From Rhodocyclaceae bacterium (GTDB lineage: Bacteria; Pseudomonadota; Gammaproteobacteria; Burkholderiales; Rhodocyclaceae): a stretch of DNA of 41,636 bases. The stretch covers positions 1-41,636 of the forward strand of contig JAGRGD010000062.1 in NCBI GenBank assembly GCA_020445665.1. Direction: 5' to 3'. Positions 27,938 through 35,666 of the stretch are shown here, one piece after another. The notes under the pieces were generated by a model. The model ran no database searches. It worked only from the letters and a program-made list of their open reading frames with translations, and was not told the DNA's origin. A program made the translations under genes and the position numbers. How positions within the stretch are numbered: the first letter of the stretch is position 1; each line of letters begins with the position of its first letter.

Positions 27938-28918
27938 TCAGGTGCCGGGTGGGTGGATGGGCCCCAGGCGCTGGCCGGCGGCCACCCAGTGACCGTCGCT
28001 GCGGGCCAGCGAGGTACGCCAGGCGAAGTCGCTGTCGGTCGCCCGGCCGGCCTGCCAGCGGGTGCCGTCGGCCGAGCCGCGCAGGACCACGCCCCGGTTG
28101 CCGACGGCGACGAAGCCGCCCTCCCCCGGTTCGATCGAGAACAGGTGCTCGCGGGTGCCCGAGGGCACCGGCTGCCAGCTGGCGCCGCCGTCGGTGGAGC
28201 GCAGCACGTGGCCGTCGAGGCCGACCGCCAGGGCCAGGCCCGGGCCGAGCCACACCGAGGTCAGGCTCGACTCGACGCCGGAGGGCACGTCCTGCCACTG
28301 GCCGCCGCCGTCGGAGCGGGCGATGCGGCCGAACTCGCCTACCACCAGGATCCGCCCGTCGCGCACCGCGACGTCGTTCCAGCCCACGTCCTCGGCAGGC
28401 ATCATCTCCTGCCAGCTGTGGCCGTAGTCGGTGCTGGAGAGGACCATGCCGTACTCCCCGGTGGCCCACGCCACGCCCGGCTCGAATGCCCGCACCCGCA
28501 GGAACTTGCGCCCGTCCGCGGCCGGCGTGTCCACCGCCTCCCAGCGGGCGCCGCCGTCGGCGCTGACCAGCACCGCGCCGGCGTTGCCGACCGCCACCAG
28601 GCGCCGGGCGTCCCACGCCGCGATGCCCTGCAGGTGGGTGCGCAGGGGCGTGGGCTGGACGCGCCAGCGCGTTCCCCCATCGTCGCTCGTGACGACCTTG
28701 CCGAGCGCACCGACGGCCCAAAGCTGGCCGTCGATGGCGGTGACCCCGTAGAAGCGGTCCCGCGGGCCGACCGCGGGCTGCTCGACGGCCGGCAGTTCGG
28801 GCGCCACCTGGACGAAGAACGCGGCGTAGAGCAGCCCGCCGATGATCACGATCGGCGCCAGGCTGGCGAGCCAGCCGGCCAGGGGCCGCGCGGCCGGCCG
28901 GTGCTGTCCGATGGGCAT
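27938..28918 (-). CDS. YCF48-like beta-propeller protein with Asp-box repeats
   Basis: A 326-residue product with one N-terminal membrane helix (about 14-34, WLASLAPIVIIGGLLYAAFF). At least six Asp-box/BNR-like turns follow: VTSDDGGTRW, LVSADGGARW, LSSTDYGHSW, ARSDGGGQW, LRSTDGGASW and LRGSADGTRW. This is the pattern of YCF48/HCF136-type propellers. In non-photosynthetic bacteria such proteins are often next to an RND exporter, as here. A periplasmic, membrane-anchored partner of the exporter is the simplest idea. ATG 28916-28918 has a strong GGAGGAG ribosome binding site. The frame is open further upstream only as a shadow of the neighbour. Confidence 0.87.
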   Translation of the reverse strand: MPIGQHRPAARPLAGWLASLAPIVIIGGLLYAAFFVQVAPELPAVEQPAVGPRDRFYGVTAIDGQLWAVGALGKVVTSDDGGTRWRVQPTPLRTHLQGIAAWDARRLVAVGNAGAVLVSADGGARWEAVDTPAADGRKFLRVRAFEPGVAWATGEYGMVLSSTDYGHSWQEMMPAEDVGWNDVAVRDGRILVVGEFGRIARSDGGGQWQDVPSGVESSLTSVWLGPGLALAVGLDGHVLRSTDGGASWQPVPSGTREHLFSIEPGEGGFVAVGNRGVVLRGSADGTRWQAGRATDSDFAWRTSLARSDGHWVAAGQRLGPIHPPGT

Positions 28919-28931
28919 CCGCTCCTCCACC

Positions 28932-29738
28932 TCAGCGTCCGCCGCCGCGCAGGCCCGCGAGCCGCTCGAGTACCGCCTCGGGCTCGGCGTCGGCGGGAAC
29001 CTGCTGAAGGTAGAAGGCGGCCGGCGGCGGCGGGACGTCGAGGCGGTCCAGCCGGGCGCCCCGGGCGCCGTCGCGGTCGATGCACAGATCGTAGATGCCG
29101 TCGTCCCACCCGGCCGGGCCACCCAGCAGGGCGCAGTCCCAGCGGTAGTGGCGCGCCTGGTTCACCAGCGGCCCGTGGGGGTCCGCCCCGGCGCCGTCGG
29201 CGCCTGCGGCATCCACCAGCAGGCCGCCAGGGCCCGCGTCGGCCAGCGTGCGCAGGAAGTCCGCGACGTACATCGCGGCGCGCTCGCCCGCCTCCGGGTC
29301 GCTCGCGGGCGGCTCGCCCAGCGCCAGGGCGTGGGCCTCGGCCAGCCAGTGCGCCGCGTCGGGCAGCACCAGCACCACCGGCGCCCGCGACTGGCGCGCC
29401 AGGGCCGAGACCAGCTCGGCCAGGGCCGCGCGGGCGGGCCCGTCGGCCAGCATCGTCTTGAGGGCGTAGCCGCTGCGTCGCCTGGCCGCCATGGCGGTGC
29501 GCAGGCTGCCGTCGGCGGCGACCCGTGCGCGGAAGAAGGCACCCACCGGCAGCCACTGCACGTCCGAGCGCAGCAGGCGGTCGAGCTGGCCGAAGAAGGC
29601 GACGCAGGCGGTGGTGTCCCCCCAGGGCACCGCGCCGCCGCCGAGCAGGCGGGCGCGGGCGTAGTCGACTCCGTCGACCCAGACGCCATGCCCGCTCGTC
29701 TCCCGCGCGCCGTCCACCCGGTCGATCAGGGCGCCCAT
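28932..29738 (-). CDS. Putative fifth (epsilon-like) subunit of the ketone carboxylase
   Basis: A 268-residue, alanine-rich soluble protein without a signal peptide or recognised motif. It starts two bases after the beta-subunit stop and is followed closely by the YCF48-like gene. Its place and size compare with ApcE (34 kDa in Aromatoleum), the loosely bound subunit of acetophenone carboxylase. Visible segments are WVDGVDYARARLLGGGAVPWGDT, VVLVLPDAAHWLAEAHALAL and RHYRWDCALLGGPAGWDDGIYDLCIDRDG. Homology to ApcE is not certain from reading alone, and an unrelated accessory protein is the alternative. Confidence 0.6.
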   Translation of the reverse strand: MGALIDRVDGARETSGHGVWVDGVDYARARLLGGGAVPWGDTTACVAFFGQLDRLLRSDVQWLPVGAFFRARVAADGSLRTAMAARRRSGYALKTMLADGPARAALAELVSALARQSRAPVVLVLPDAAHWLAEAHALALGEPPASDPEAGERAAMYVADFLRTLADAGPGGLLVDAAGADGAGADPHGPLVNQARHYRWDCALLGGPAGWDDGIYDLCIDRDGARGARLDRLDVPPPPAAFYLQQVPADAEPEAVLERLAGLRGGGR

Positions 29739-29739
29739 C

Positions 29740-32016
29740 TCAGGCCCCCGCCTGGCGGCGCTTCAGTTCGGCGATCTCCGCCTCCAGCTCGGCGATCCGC
29801 AGGTCCTTCGGGTTGGGCATCATGATGCCGGCCAGCGTGTCGGCGTCGAGCTGGCGACGGGTCTCGCCCTGCCCCGCCCAGATCACCTTCGGGTCGTCCC
29901 AGCTGCCGTAGTACGGCAGGTCTTCCGGCGGCTCGGCGGTACACCAGTCGGCCACGAACTCGGCGTAGGGCCGGCCTCGGGCGAGGCGGGCCTTCCGCTC
30001 GGCATCCCGCGCCGCCGCCGTCGCGGCGGCATCGACGATCAGGGTCGCCTCGTCGAAGACCACGAAGTACAGCTCCCGCGCCAGGTCCGGCGACAGCAAC
30101 TCCTCTTCCACGTCCTTCATCACCAGCTCGGGATCGCGCTCTAGCACGTCGCCGTAACCGCCGCCCGAGCCCTGGCAGATCATGTAGACCTCGCCCTGGG
30201 CGGCCGGCTCGAAGGTCATGCCCATGTGGTAGGTGCCGTAGGTGGCGCCCTCGAGCGCCTGCTCGTTCATCAGCTCGACCATGTCGAAGCGGAACTGGCG
30301 CGGGTTGCTCTTGAGCACATCGAAGACATTCACGTCCTTGACCTTGGCGAGGGGATAGGCGGGCGAGCCGTAGCCACCGAACAGGCCGTAGGCGCTGGGG
30401 TGGAAGGAGCCGGTGCCGCCGGTCATGAAGCCCCACACGTCGCTGTCGCGGGCGGTGATCATCTGCTCGTAGCCGAGCCCGCCGCGATACTTGCCGAAGC
30501 CCATGCGGTCCTTCGACAGGTGCTGCGAGACGAGCCGCAGCACCGGCAGCTCCTCCTCGTTGAACTCCTGCTCGCCGGTGTCGCACATGTAGCCGAAGAT
30601 CGGCGACACCGCGTGCTCGCCGTCCCGGTCGAAGCGCGCCCCGCCGCCGTTGCCGTTGATGTCGGCGCAGAAGTTGCCGGTCACCTCCGAGTGCTGGGTG
30701 ATGCCGCCATAGACGAAGGTGAAGGGCTGGTTGAAGTGCGAGGCATACACCGAGGTGTAGCGCTTGGGCGCGCTGTAGAGGAACTTGGCCATCGCGTAGA
30801 TGGGCATGCTGAAGGACTTGAAGAGCGGCGTCAGGCTCATCGCGTTGGGCGCGTCGAAGGACGCGTCGAGCAGCGAGTTCTCGTCGGTCAGCACCTCGAT
30901 CGGCGAGAACACCGCCATGTTGTGGGGCAGGTCCGGCCAGATGTAGATCAGGTAGCTGGTCGCGAGGCAGGTCTTGAGCGAGGCCAGTGTGGTGTTGATC
31001 GAGCGGTTGGTGAATTCGGGGCACGAGCCGCGGCAGTCGAGGATCATCTTCTCGCCCTTGACGGTGACCGAGAAGTTCCACTTCATCAGGCAGTTCTCGC
31101 GCAGGGTGCCGTCGATGAAGGCCTGGACCCGCACGGTGCCGTCCGGCATCTCGCGGATGCGGCGCCGCACCTCGGCGTCCACGTCCTCGATGTTCTTGCG
31201 CAGGCAGCCGACGAAGGCGTCCTTGCCGTACTTGGCGATCACCGCCCGGATGCGCTCGATCAGCCGCACGCAGGCGTGCAGCTTGACCTTGATGTCCTCG
31301 TACTGGAGCTTGGGATCACGCACCGAGTTCTGCAGGTAGGTCAGCAGGTCGCGGCGGATCTGGAAATCCTCGACGATGCGGAAGGGGCTCATCTTCAGCC
31401 CCTCGTCCCACTTGCTCTCGGCCGCGGCCGGCATGCCGCCGGGCTCGCAGGCGCCGTTCTCGCCCTCGTGGATCGTGGACGACACCCAGCAGATCAGCTC
31501 GCCCTCGTGGAACACCGGCATGATCATGCTCTGGTCGGTGTTGTGGATGTTGCCGTAGCGGGAGTCGTTGTGGATGAAGCCGTCGCCCTCCGACAGACCC
31601 ACGGTGGGGTCCTTGGCCCAGTACTTGGCGATGAACTTGATCGGGTAGTGGCAGATGCCGGAGAACACCACCACGCCCTTCGGGCTGATCGCCGACAGGT
31701 CGCCCCGCGCGGTGTAGATGCCGGTGACCAGGTCGCCCCACTTGGCGCCCGGCGCGGTGCCCATCTGCTCGACCATGTCGTAGGTCTCGTCGAGCGCCGC
31801 GTAGAGCCGCCCGCGCACCAGGTTCAGGGCGTGGGGGTCGGGCTCGCCCGACAGCACCCGCTCCTCGTCCCGGCTGCGCGGCCCGTGGGCGTGGTTGCGC
31901 ATGATCTCCCGGTCCGGCGCCAGGAACAGCGTGTTGTCGCGCAGGAAGTCATCCACCAGCGCGCGCTCGTCGTCGCTCAGCGACTCCGCCGCGATGTCGA
32001 TCGTCTGTTGCGTCAT
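29740..32016 (-). CDS. HyuB-like beta subunit of an ATP-dependent ketone carboxylase
   Basis: The 758-residue product (about 85 kDa) is of the hydantoinase B/acetone carboxylase alpha/Apc beta type. Landmarks are GVVVFSGICHYPIKFIAKYW near 124, MIMPVFHEGELICWVSSTIHEGENGA near 175, a DCRGSCPEFTNRSINT region near 330, and glycine-rich segments near the C-terminus (QGSGGGYGDVLERDPE). The last 25 residues form a short coiled coil (LRIAELEAEIAELKRR). In the Apc structure this subunit carries the carboxylation site of the complex. ATG 32016 is preceded by GGGGAG. Its size equals that of the 87-kDa Apc subunit and differs from simple hydantoinase B (about 550-600 residues). Confidence 0.85.
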   Translation of the reverse strand: MTQQTIDIAAESLSDDERALVDDFLRDNTLFLAPDREIMRNHAHGPRSRDEERVLSGEPDPHALNLVRGRLYAALDETYDMVEQMGTAPGAKWGDLVTGIYTARGDLSAISPKGVVVFSGICHYPIKFIAKYWAKDPTVGLSEGDGFIHNDSRYGNIHNTDQSMIMPVFHEGELICWVSSTIHEGENGACEPGGMPAAAESKWDEGLKMSPFRIVEDFQIRRDLLTYLQNSVRDPKLQYEDIKVKLHACVRLIERIRAVIAKYGKDAFVGCLRKNIEDVDAEVRRRIREMPDGTVRVQAFIDGTLRENCLMKWNFSVTVKGEKMILDCRGSCPEFTNRSINTTLASLKTCLATSYLIYIWPDLPHNMAVFSPIEVLTDENSLLDASFDAPNAMSLTPLFKSFSMPIYAMAKFLYSAPKRYTSVYASHFNQPFTFVYGGITQHSEVTGNFCADINGNGGGARFDRDGEHAVSPIFGYMCDTGEQEFNEEELPVLRLVSQHLSKDRMGFGKYRGGLGYEQMITARDSDVWGFMTGGTGSFHPSAYGLFGGYGSPAYPLAKVKDVNVFDVLKSNPRQFRFDMVELMNEQALEGATYGTYHMGMTFEPAAQGEVYMICQGSGGGYGDVLERDPELVMKDVEEELLSPDLARELYFVVFDEATLIVDAAATAAARDAERKARLARGRPYAEFVADWCTAEPPEDLPYYGSWDDPKVIWAGQGETRRQLDADTLAGIMMPNPKDLRIAELEAEIAELKRRQAGA

Positions 32017-32044
32017 CGTCTCCCCCAGGGAATCTCGTTGTCCG

Positions 32045-34189
32045 TCAGGCCGCGGCCCGCTCGCCGCGCAGGAACCACACCGCGCCCTGCCCGGCTGCGC
32101 GGTACTGCCAGCCGGGCTCCACCAGGTAGGTGGTGAAGCGGGTCGTGACCACGGCCGGGCCGTTTATGGTGGTGCCGGGCCGCAGCGCGGCCTCGTCGTA
32201 GATCGGTGTCGCCAGCGCGCCTTCGACGCCGACGAAATGGCAGGCGCGCTCGCCGACCGCCTCGGGCGGCGGCAGGCGCGCGTCGCCGGGCAGGATGTCG
32301 CTGAAGTCCACCGTGTCGAGGGAGACCGAGGCCCGCACCCGGATGGTGTTGATGCGCACGCCGGCCTCGGGGGCCTGGCTGCCCTCGCCGAAGCGCTGGC
32401 CGTAGCTGCGGTGGAACTGCTCCATCAGGCGCAGCACGTCCGAGACCGACTCCAGCCTCGACAGCTCGGTGGCGACCGCCGTCTCGACCCGCTGGTTGCC
32501 GTAGCGCATGTCGAGCTCCAGGCGGTACTCGATGGCCGACTCGGGCATGCCCTGGCGCAGCAGGTCTTCGCGGCCGCGCGCCTCGAGGGCCTCGACGATG
32601 CCGTTGAAGCGGCGGAAGTCGGAAAACACCGCCTGGGCCACCGAATCGAACAGCACCAGGTAGGTGGACATCTCGTGGATGTGCATCTGGTGCATGTTGC
32701 CGGCGCCGCAGGCCGAGAACACCGACGAGAACGGCGGCGCCAGGATCGCGTCGATGTCGAGGTTTCGCGCCACGCCGCAGGCATGCAGCGGGCCGTTGCC
32801 GCCATAGGCGAGCATCGTGAAATCGCGCGGGTCATAGCCCCGCGCCCGCAGCTCGGCAGCGATCCCGTTGGCCATGTTGGCATCGACGGTCTGCTTGACC
32901 AGCCGCGCGGCATCCACCGGATCCACGTCCAGCTCGTCGCACAGGCCATCCTCAAAGGCCATCGTCGCCCGTCTGGCATTCAAGCGGATGTGGCCGTCGG
33001 CGTAGTTGTCCGGGTCGAGGTAGCCGAGCATCAGGTCGGCGTCGGTCACGGTCGGGTTGAGGCCGCCCCGGTCGTAGCAGGCGGGACCCGGGTCGGAGCC
33101 GGCACTCTCGGGGCCGATCCGCACCGTGTCGTACATGCGGTCGAAGCTGGCGATGGAGCCGCCGCCGGCGCCCAGCGTCACCAGGTGCACCATCGGCACG
33201 CTGACCATCCAGCGCTCGATCACCGGGTTGAAGTCGTAGTGCTTGACGCCCCCCTCGACGACGATGCCGATGTCGAAGCTGGTGCCGCCCATGTCGGTCG
33301 CCACCACGTTGCCGAGCAGCCCCTGGGCCGCCAGGTGCTCCGACGCGGCGATGCCCGAGACCGGCCCCGAGTGCACCGTCTGCAGCGCGTCGGTGGAGTT
33401 GAGCTGGGCCATCCCGCCGGAGTTGTGCACCACCAGCATCGGGCGACGATAGCCCGCATTGCGGAGGTTGAGCTCCAGGCTGCCGAGGCCGTGGTACATC
33501 ACCTTGTGCAGGAAGGCGTCGATGATCGCCGACATGCCGCGCACGTACTCGCCCTTGCGGCCCGCCACCTGGTGCGAGAGCACCATCGGGATCGCGCCGA
33601 GCATGTGGGCCGGGTAGTCCTCCAGGAAGACCTCGCGCACCCGCAGCTCGTGGGACGGGTTGACCACGCTGTTGGTCAGCAGCACCACCAGCGCCTCGGC
33701 GCCGGCATCCACCAGGCTGCGCACCTGGCAGCGCAGGTCGTCCTCGTCGAGGCCCATCACCACCGCGCCCTTGTAGTCGATGCGCTCGCGCACCTGGCGG
33801 ATCATCGGGATCGGCACCAGCGGGTCCGGGCGGTCGGCGTTGGGGATGTCCATCTGCGCGACCGGGTCGAGGCCCTCGCCGTAGCCCCGGCCGCGGGCAA
33901 TCGGCACCGTGCTCTTGAAGCCGGCGGTCACCAGCAGGCCCACCTTCGGCCCCTTGCGCTCGATCAGCGCGTTGGTGCCCAGGGTGGTGGCGTAGCGCAC
34001 CGAATCGACCTCGGAGAGCAGCGCCTCGCGACCCACCGCGAGCTCCTGGCAGGCGGTGTCGAGGGCCTCGTTGAAGCCCAGCGCGAGGTTGTGGTGCGTG
34101 GTCAGCGCCTTGCGCTGCACGCTGCGGTCGCCCCACACGACGAAGCAGTCGGTGAAGGTCCCGCCGATATCTACGGCAACCCGTTTCAT
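32045..34189 (-). CDS. HyuA-like ASKHA subunit (alpha') of an ATP-dependent ketone carboxylase
   Basis: The 714-residue product (about 75 kDa) has the ASKHA ATP-binding module. Phosphate-1 motif VDIGGTFTD lies at residues 6-14, phosphate-2 TDMGGTSFDIG near 297, and the C-terminal MLAYGGNGPLHACG near 460. The hydantoinase A landmarks TTLGTNALIERKGPKVGLLVT (about 68-88) and VHNSGGMAQL are present. In acetophenone carboxylase two such subunits are thought to phosphorylate the ketone enolate and bicarbonate respectively. Which one this is cannot be told by eye. It follows the gamma gene by 19 bases. Confidence 0.87.
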   Translation of the reverse strand: MKRVAVDIGGTFTDCFVVWGDRSVQRKALTTHHNLALGFNEALDTACQELAVGREALLSEVDSVRYATTLGTNALIERKGPKVGLLVTAGFKSTVPIARGRGYGEGLDPVAQMDIPNADRPDPLVPIPMIRQVRERIDYKGAVVMGLDEDDLRCQVRSLVDAGAEALVVLLTNSVVNPSHELRVREVFLEDYPAHMLGAIPMVLSHQVAGRKGEYVRGMSAIIDAFLHKVMYHGLGSLELNLRNAGYRRPMLVVHNSGGMAQLNSTDALQTVHSGPVSGIAASEHLAAQGLLGNVVATDMGGTSFDIGIVVEGGVKHYDFNPVIERWMVSVPMVHLVTLGAGGGSIASFDRMYDTVRIGPESAGSDPGPACYDRGGLNPTVTDADLMLGYLDPDNYADGHIRLNARRATMAFEDGLCDELDVDPVDAARLVKQTVDANMANGIAAELRARGYDPRDFTMLAYGGNGPLHACGVARNLDIDAILAPPFSSVFSACGAGNMHQMHIHEMSTYLVLFDSVAQAVFSDFRRFNGIVEALEARGREDLLRQGMPESAIEYRLELDMRYGNQRVETAVATELSRLESVSDVLRLMEQFHRSYGQRFGEGSQAPEAGVRINTIRVRASVSLDTVDFSDILPGDARLPPPEAVGERACHFVGVEGALATPIYDEAALRPGTTINGPAVVTTRFTTYLVEPGWQYRAAGQGAVWFLRGERAAA

Positions 34190-34208
34190 GCGGTTCGGCT
34201 CCGGTCGG

Positions 34209-34622
34209 TCAATGGGAATGGCCGTGACAGTGGCGCTTGAGGGGCGGCTCGTCGGCCGGTGCCGGCGCCGGCTCGTGCATCGGCGGCCGGTCCTTCCACT
34301 GGGCCTTGAGGGCGTCGATGTCGAAGTCCATGTCGTGCAGCGGCGGATGCCCCGGGACGGTGTATTCGGTCTCCACCAGGGTGCCGCAGCCCGGACAGTA
34401 GAACTCCAGGATCCGGCACCAGCGGGGGTGCGGCGAGAAGGTCAGGCGGTACTTGGCCGGATCGAGCAGGGGCCGGTGGATCTCCCGCGGGTCGCGGTCA
34501 TACACCAGCAGGCCCTCCTTGTAGTTGCCCCGCGCCGGGCCGATCTCGTGATCGCAGCGGCGGCACTGCCACAGCTCGCGCGCCAGGTCGATGGCGAGGT
34601 ATTCGGTCATGAAGACTTTCAT
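34209..34622 (-). CDS. Small zinc-ribbon-like gamma subunit of the ketone carboxylase
   Basis: The 137-residue product (about 15.5 kDa) equals the 15-kDa Apc gamma subunit in size and resembles acetone carboxylase gamma. Two CxxC pairs, WQCRRCDHEIG near 19 and FYCPGCGTLVETEY near 76, would bind a zinc ion. The conserved GNYKEGLLVYDRDPREIHRPL and the C-terminal PLHDMDFDID region are typical of this family. The C-terminus ends in a His-rich tail (HCHGHSH). ATG 34622 has GGAG six bases before it. It lies between the MDR reductase and the alpha' gene on the same strand. Confidence 0.85.
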   Translation of the reverse strand: MKVFMTEYLAIDLARELWQCRRCDHEIGPARGNYKEGLLVYDRDPREIHRPLLDPAKYRLTFSPHPRWCRILEFYCPGCGTLVETEYTVPGHPPLHDMDFDIDALKAQWKDRPPMHEPAPAPADEPPLKRHCHGHSH

Positions 34623-34663
34623 GGGTTTCTCCGCGCTGGGTGTCTGGGTCCGGGGGGTGGCCG

Positions 34664-35665
34664 TCAGCCGACCCGCACCACGACCTTGCCGTGGTGGTTG
34701 CCGTCGAACAGGGTGTTGATGGCGTCAGGGATGCGGGCCAGGCCGTCGAAGGCATGGACCCGGTACTGGATGCGCCCGGCCGCGGCCCACTCGAGCAGCG
34801 CCCGGTAGGCGGCGGGACCGTCGTGGCGGGCGTCGAGGATGACGAAGCCCTCCATCCGCAGCCGCCGCGTCACCACATTCAGCAGGTTGCGGGGGGCCGC
34901 CTGGTCGTCGCGGTTGTAGGCGCTGATCATGCCGCAGGCGACGATCCGGCCGAACAGCGCCATGTGCTCGAGGGCGGCCTCGAGGATGGCGCCGCCGACG
35001 TTGTCGAAATAGACGTCGATGCTGTCCGGGCACAGTGCCCCGAGCCGCGCCGCGACGTCCTCGCTGCGATAGTCGATGGCCGCGTCGATGCCGAGCACCT
35101 CGGTGAGGTGGCGGCACTTGTCGGCGCCGCCGGCGATGCCGATGACGCGGCAGCCCAGCAGCTTGCCCACCTGCACCGCCAGCGAGCCCACCGCGCCGGC
35201 GGCGGCCGACACCACCAGGGTCTCGCCGGCCTTCAGCTGGCCGATCTCGGTCAGCCCGCACCAGGCGGTCATGCCGATGTGGCCGAGCAGGCCGAAGTGG
35301 GCGTCGAGGGGCAGCGGGCCGATGTCCGGCAGGGCCTGCAGCGACGCCGCCGGGACGGTCGCCCGGGTGCGGCAGCCGGTCAGGCCGAGGACGAGGGTGC
35401 CGACGGGCAGCGCGTCGCTGCGCGAGGCCTCGACCTCACCGATCGCGATGGCCCGCATCACGTCGCCCGGGGCGAGGCGGTCCATGTAGGTGCGCGCGTC
35501 GTCGAGCCACACCCGCATCGTCGGGTCGATGGAGATCAGCCGGCTGGCCACGGTCACTTCGCCGTCGGCGGGCGCGGCCACCGGCGCGCTCACCACCTCG
35601 AAGGTGTCGTCGCCGATCCGCCCCTGCGGGAACTGCCGCAGCACCAGGGTTTCGCTCGTTGTCAT
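34664..35665 (-). CDS. MDR-superfamily NADPH-dependent reductase (CurA/leukotriene B4 dehydrogenase-like)
   Basis: A 333-residue medium-chain dehydrogenase/reductase. A Rossmann dinucleotide motif is present as VVSAAAGAVGSLAVQVGKLLG near 153, followed by GIAGGADKCRHL, IDYRSED and DVYFDNVGG. Zinc ligands of alcohol dehydrogenases are absent, placing it with curcumin/enone reductases of the zinc-independent branch. It reduces C=C bonds of alpha,beta-unsaturated ketones in known cases. It starts at the alpha stop with one base between, and its place inside the carboxylase operon suggests that it prepares or finishes the ketone substrate. That is inference. Confidence 0.88.
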   Translation of the reverse strand: MTTSETLVLRQFPQGRIGDDTFEVVSAPVAAPADGEVTVASRLISIDPTMRVWLDDARTYMDRLAPGDVMRAIAIGEVEASRSDALPVGTLVLGLTGCRTRATVPAASLQALPDIGPLPLDAHFGLLGHIGMTAWCGLTEIGQLKAGETLVVSAAAGAVGSLAVQVGKLLGCRVIGIAGGADKCRHLTEVLGIDAAIDYRSEDVAARLGALCPDSIDVYFDNVGGAILEAALEHMALFGRIVACGMISAYNRDDQAAPRNLLNVVTRRLRMEGFVILDARHDGPAAYRALLEWAAAGRIQYRVHAFDGLARIPDAINTLFDGNHHGKVVVRVG

Positions 35666-35666
35666 G

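Noticed and set aside
25832-29461. 1209-codon plus-strand frame opposite the RND and YCF48 genes
   Set aside because: It is rich in His, Arg, Asp and Gln without any domain, as typical for an antisense shadow of a membrane protein gene in GC-rich DNA.
29740-34189. Annotation as plain hydantoinase/5-oxoprolinase
   Set aside because: The presence of a gamma subunit, two ASKHA subunits and the longer beta protein points to the Apc/acetone carboxylase branch. Simple hydantoinases have only HyuA and HyuB.
31895-34240. 781-codon plus-strand frame opposite the carboxylase subunits
   Set aside because: The minus-strand genes have clear ASKHA motifs, ribosome binding sites and operon spacing. The plus-strand frame has none.
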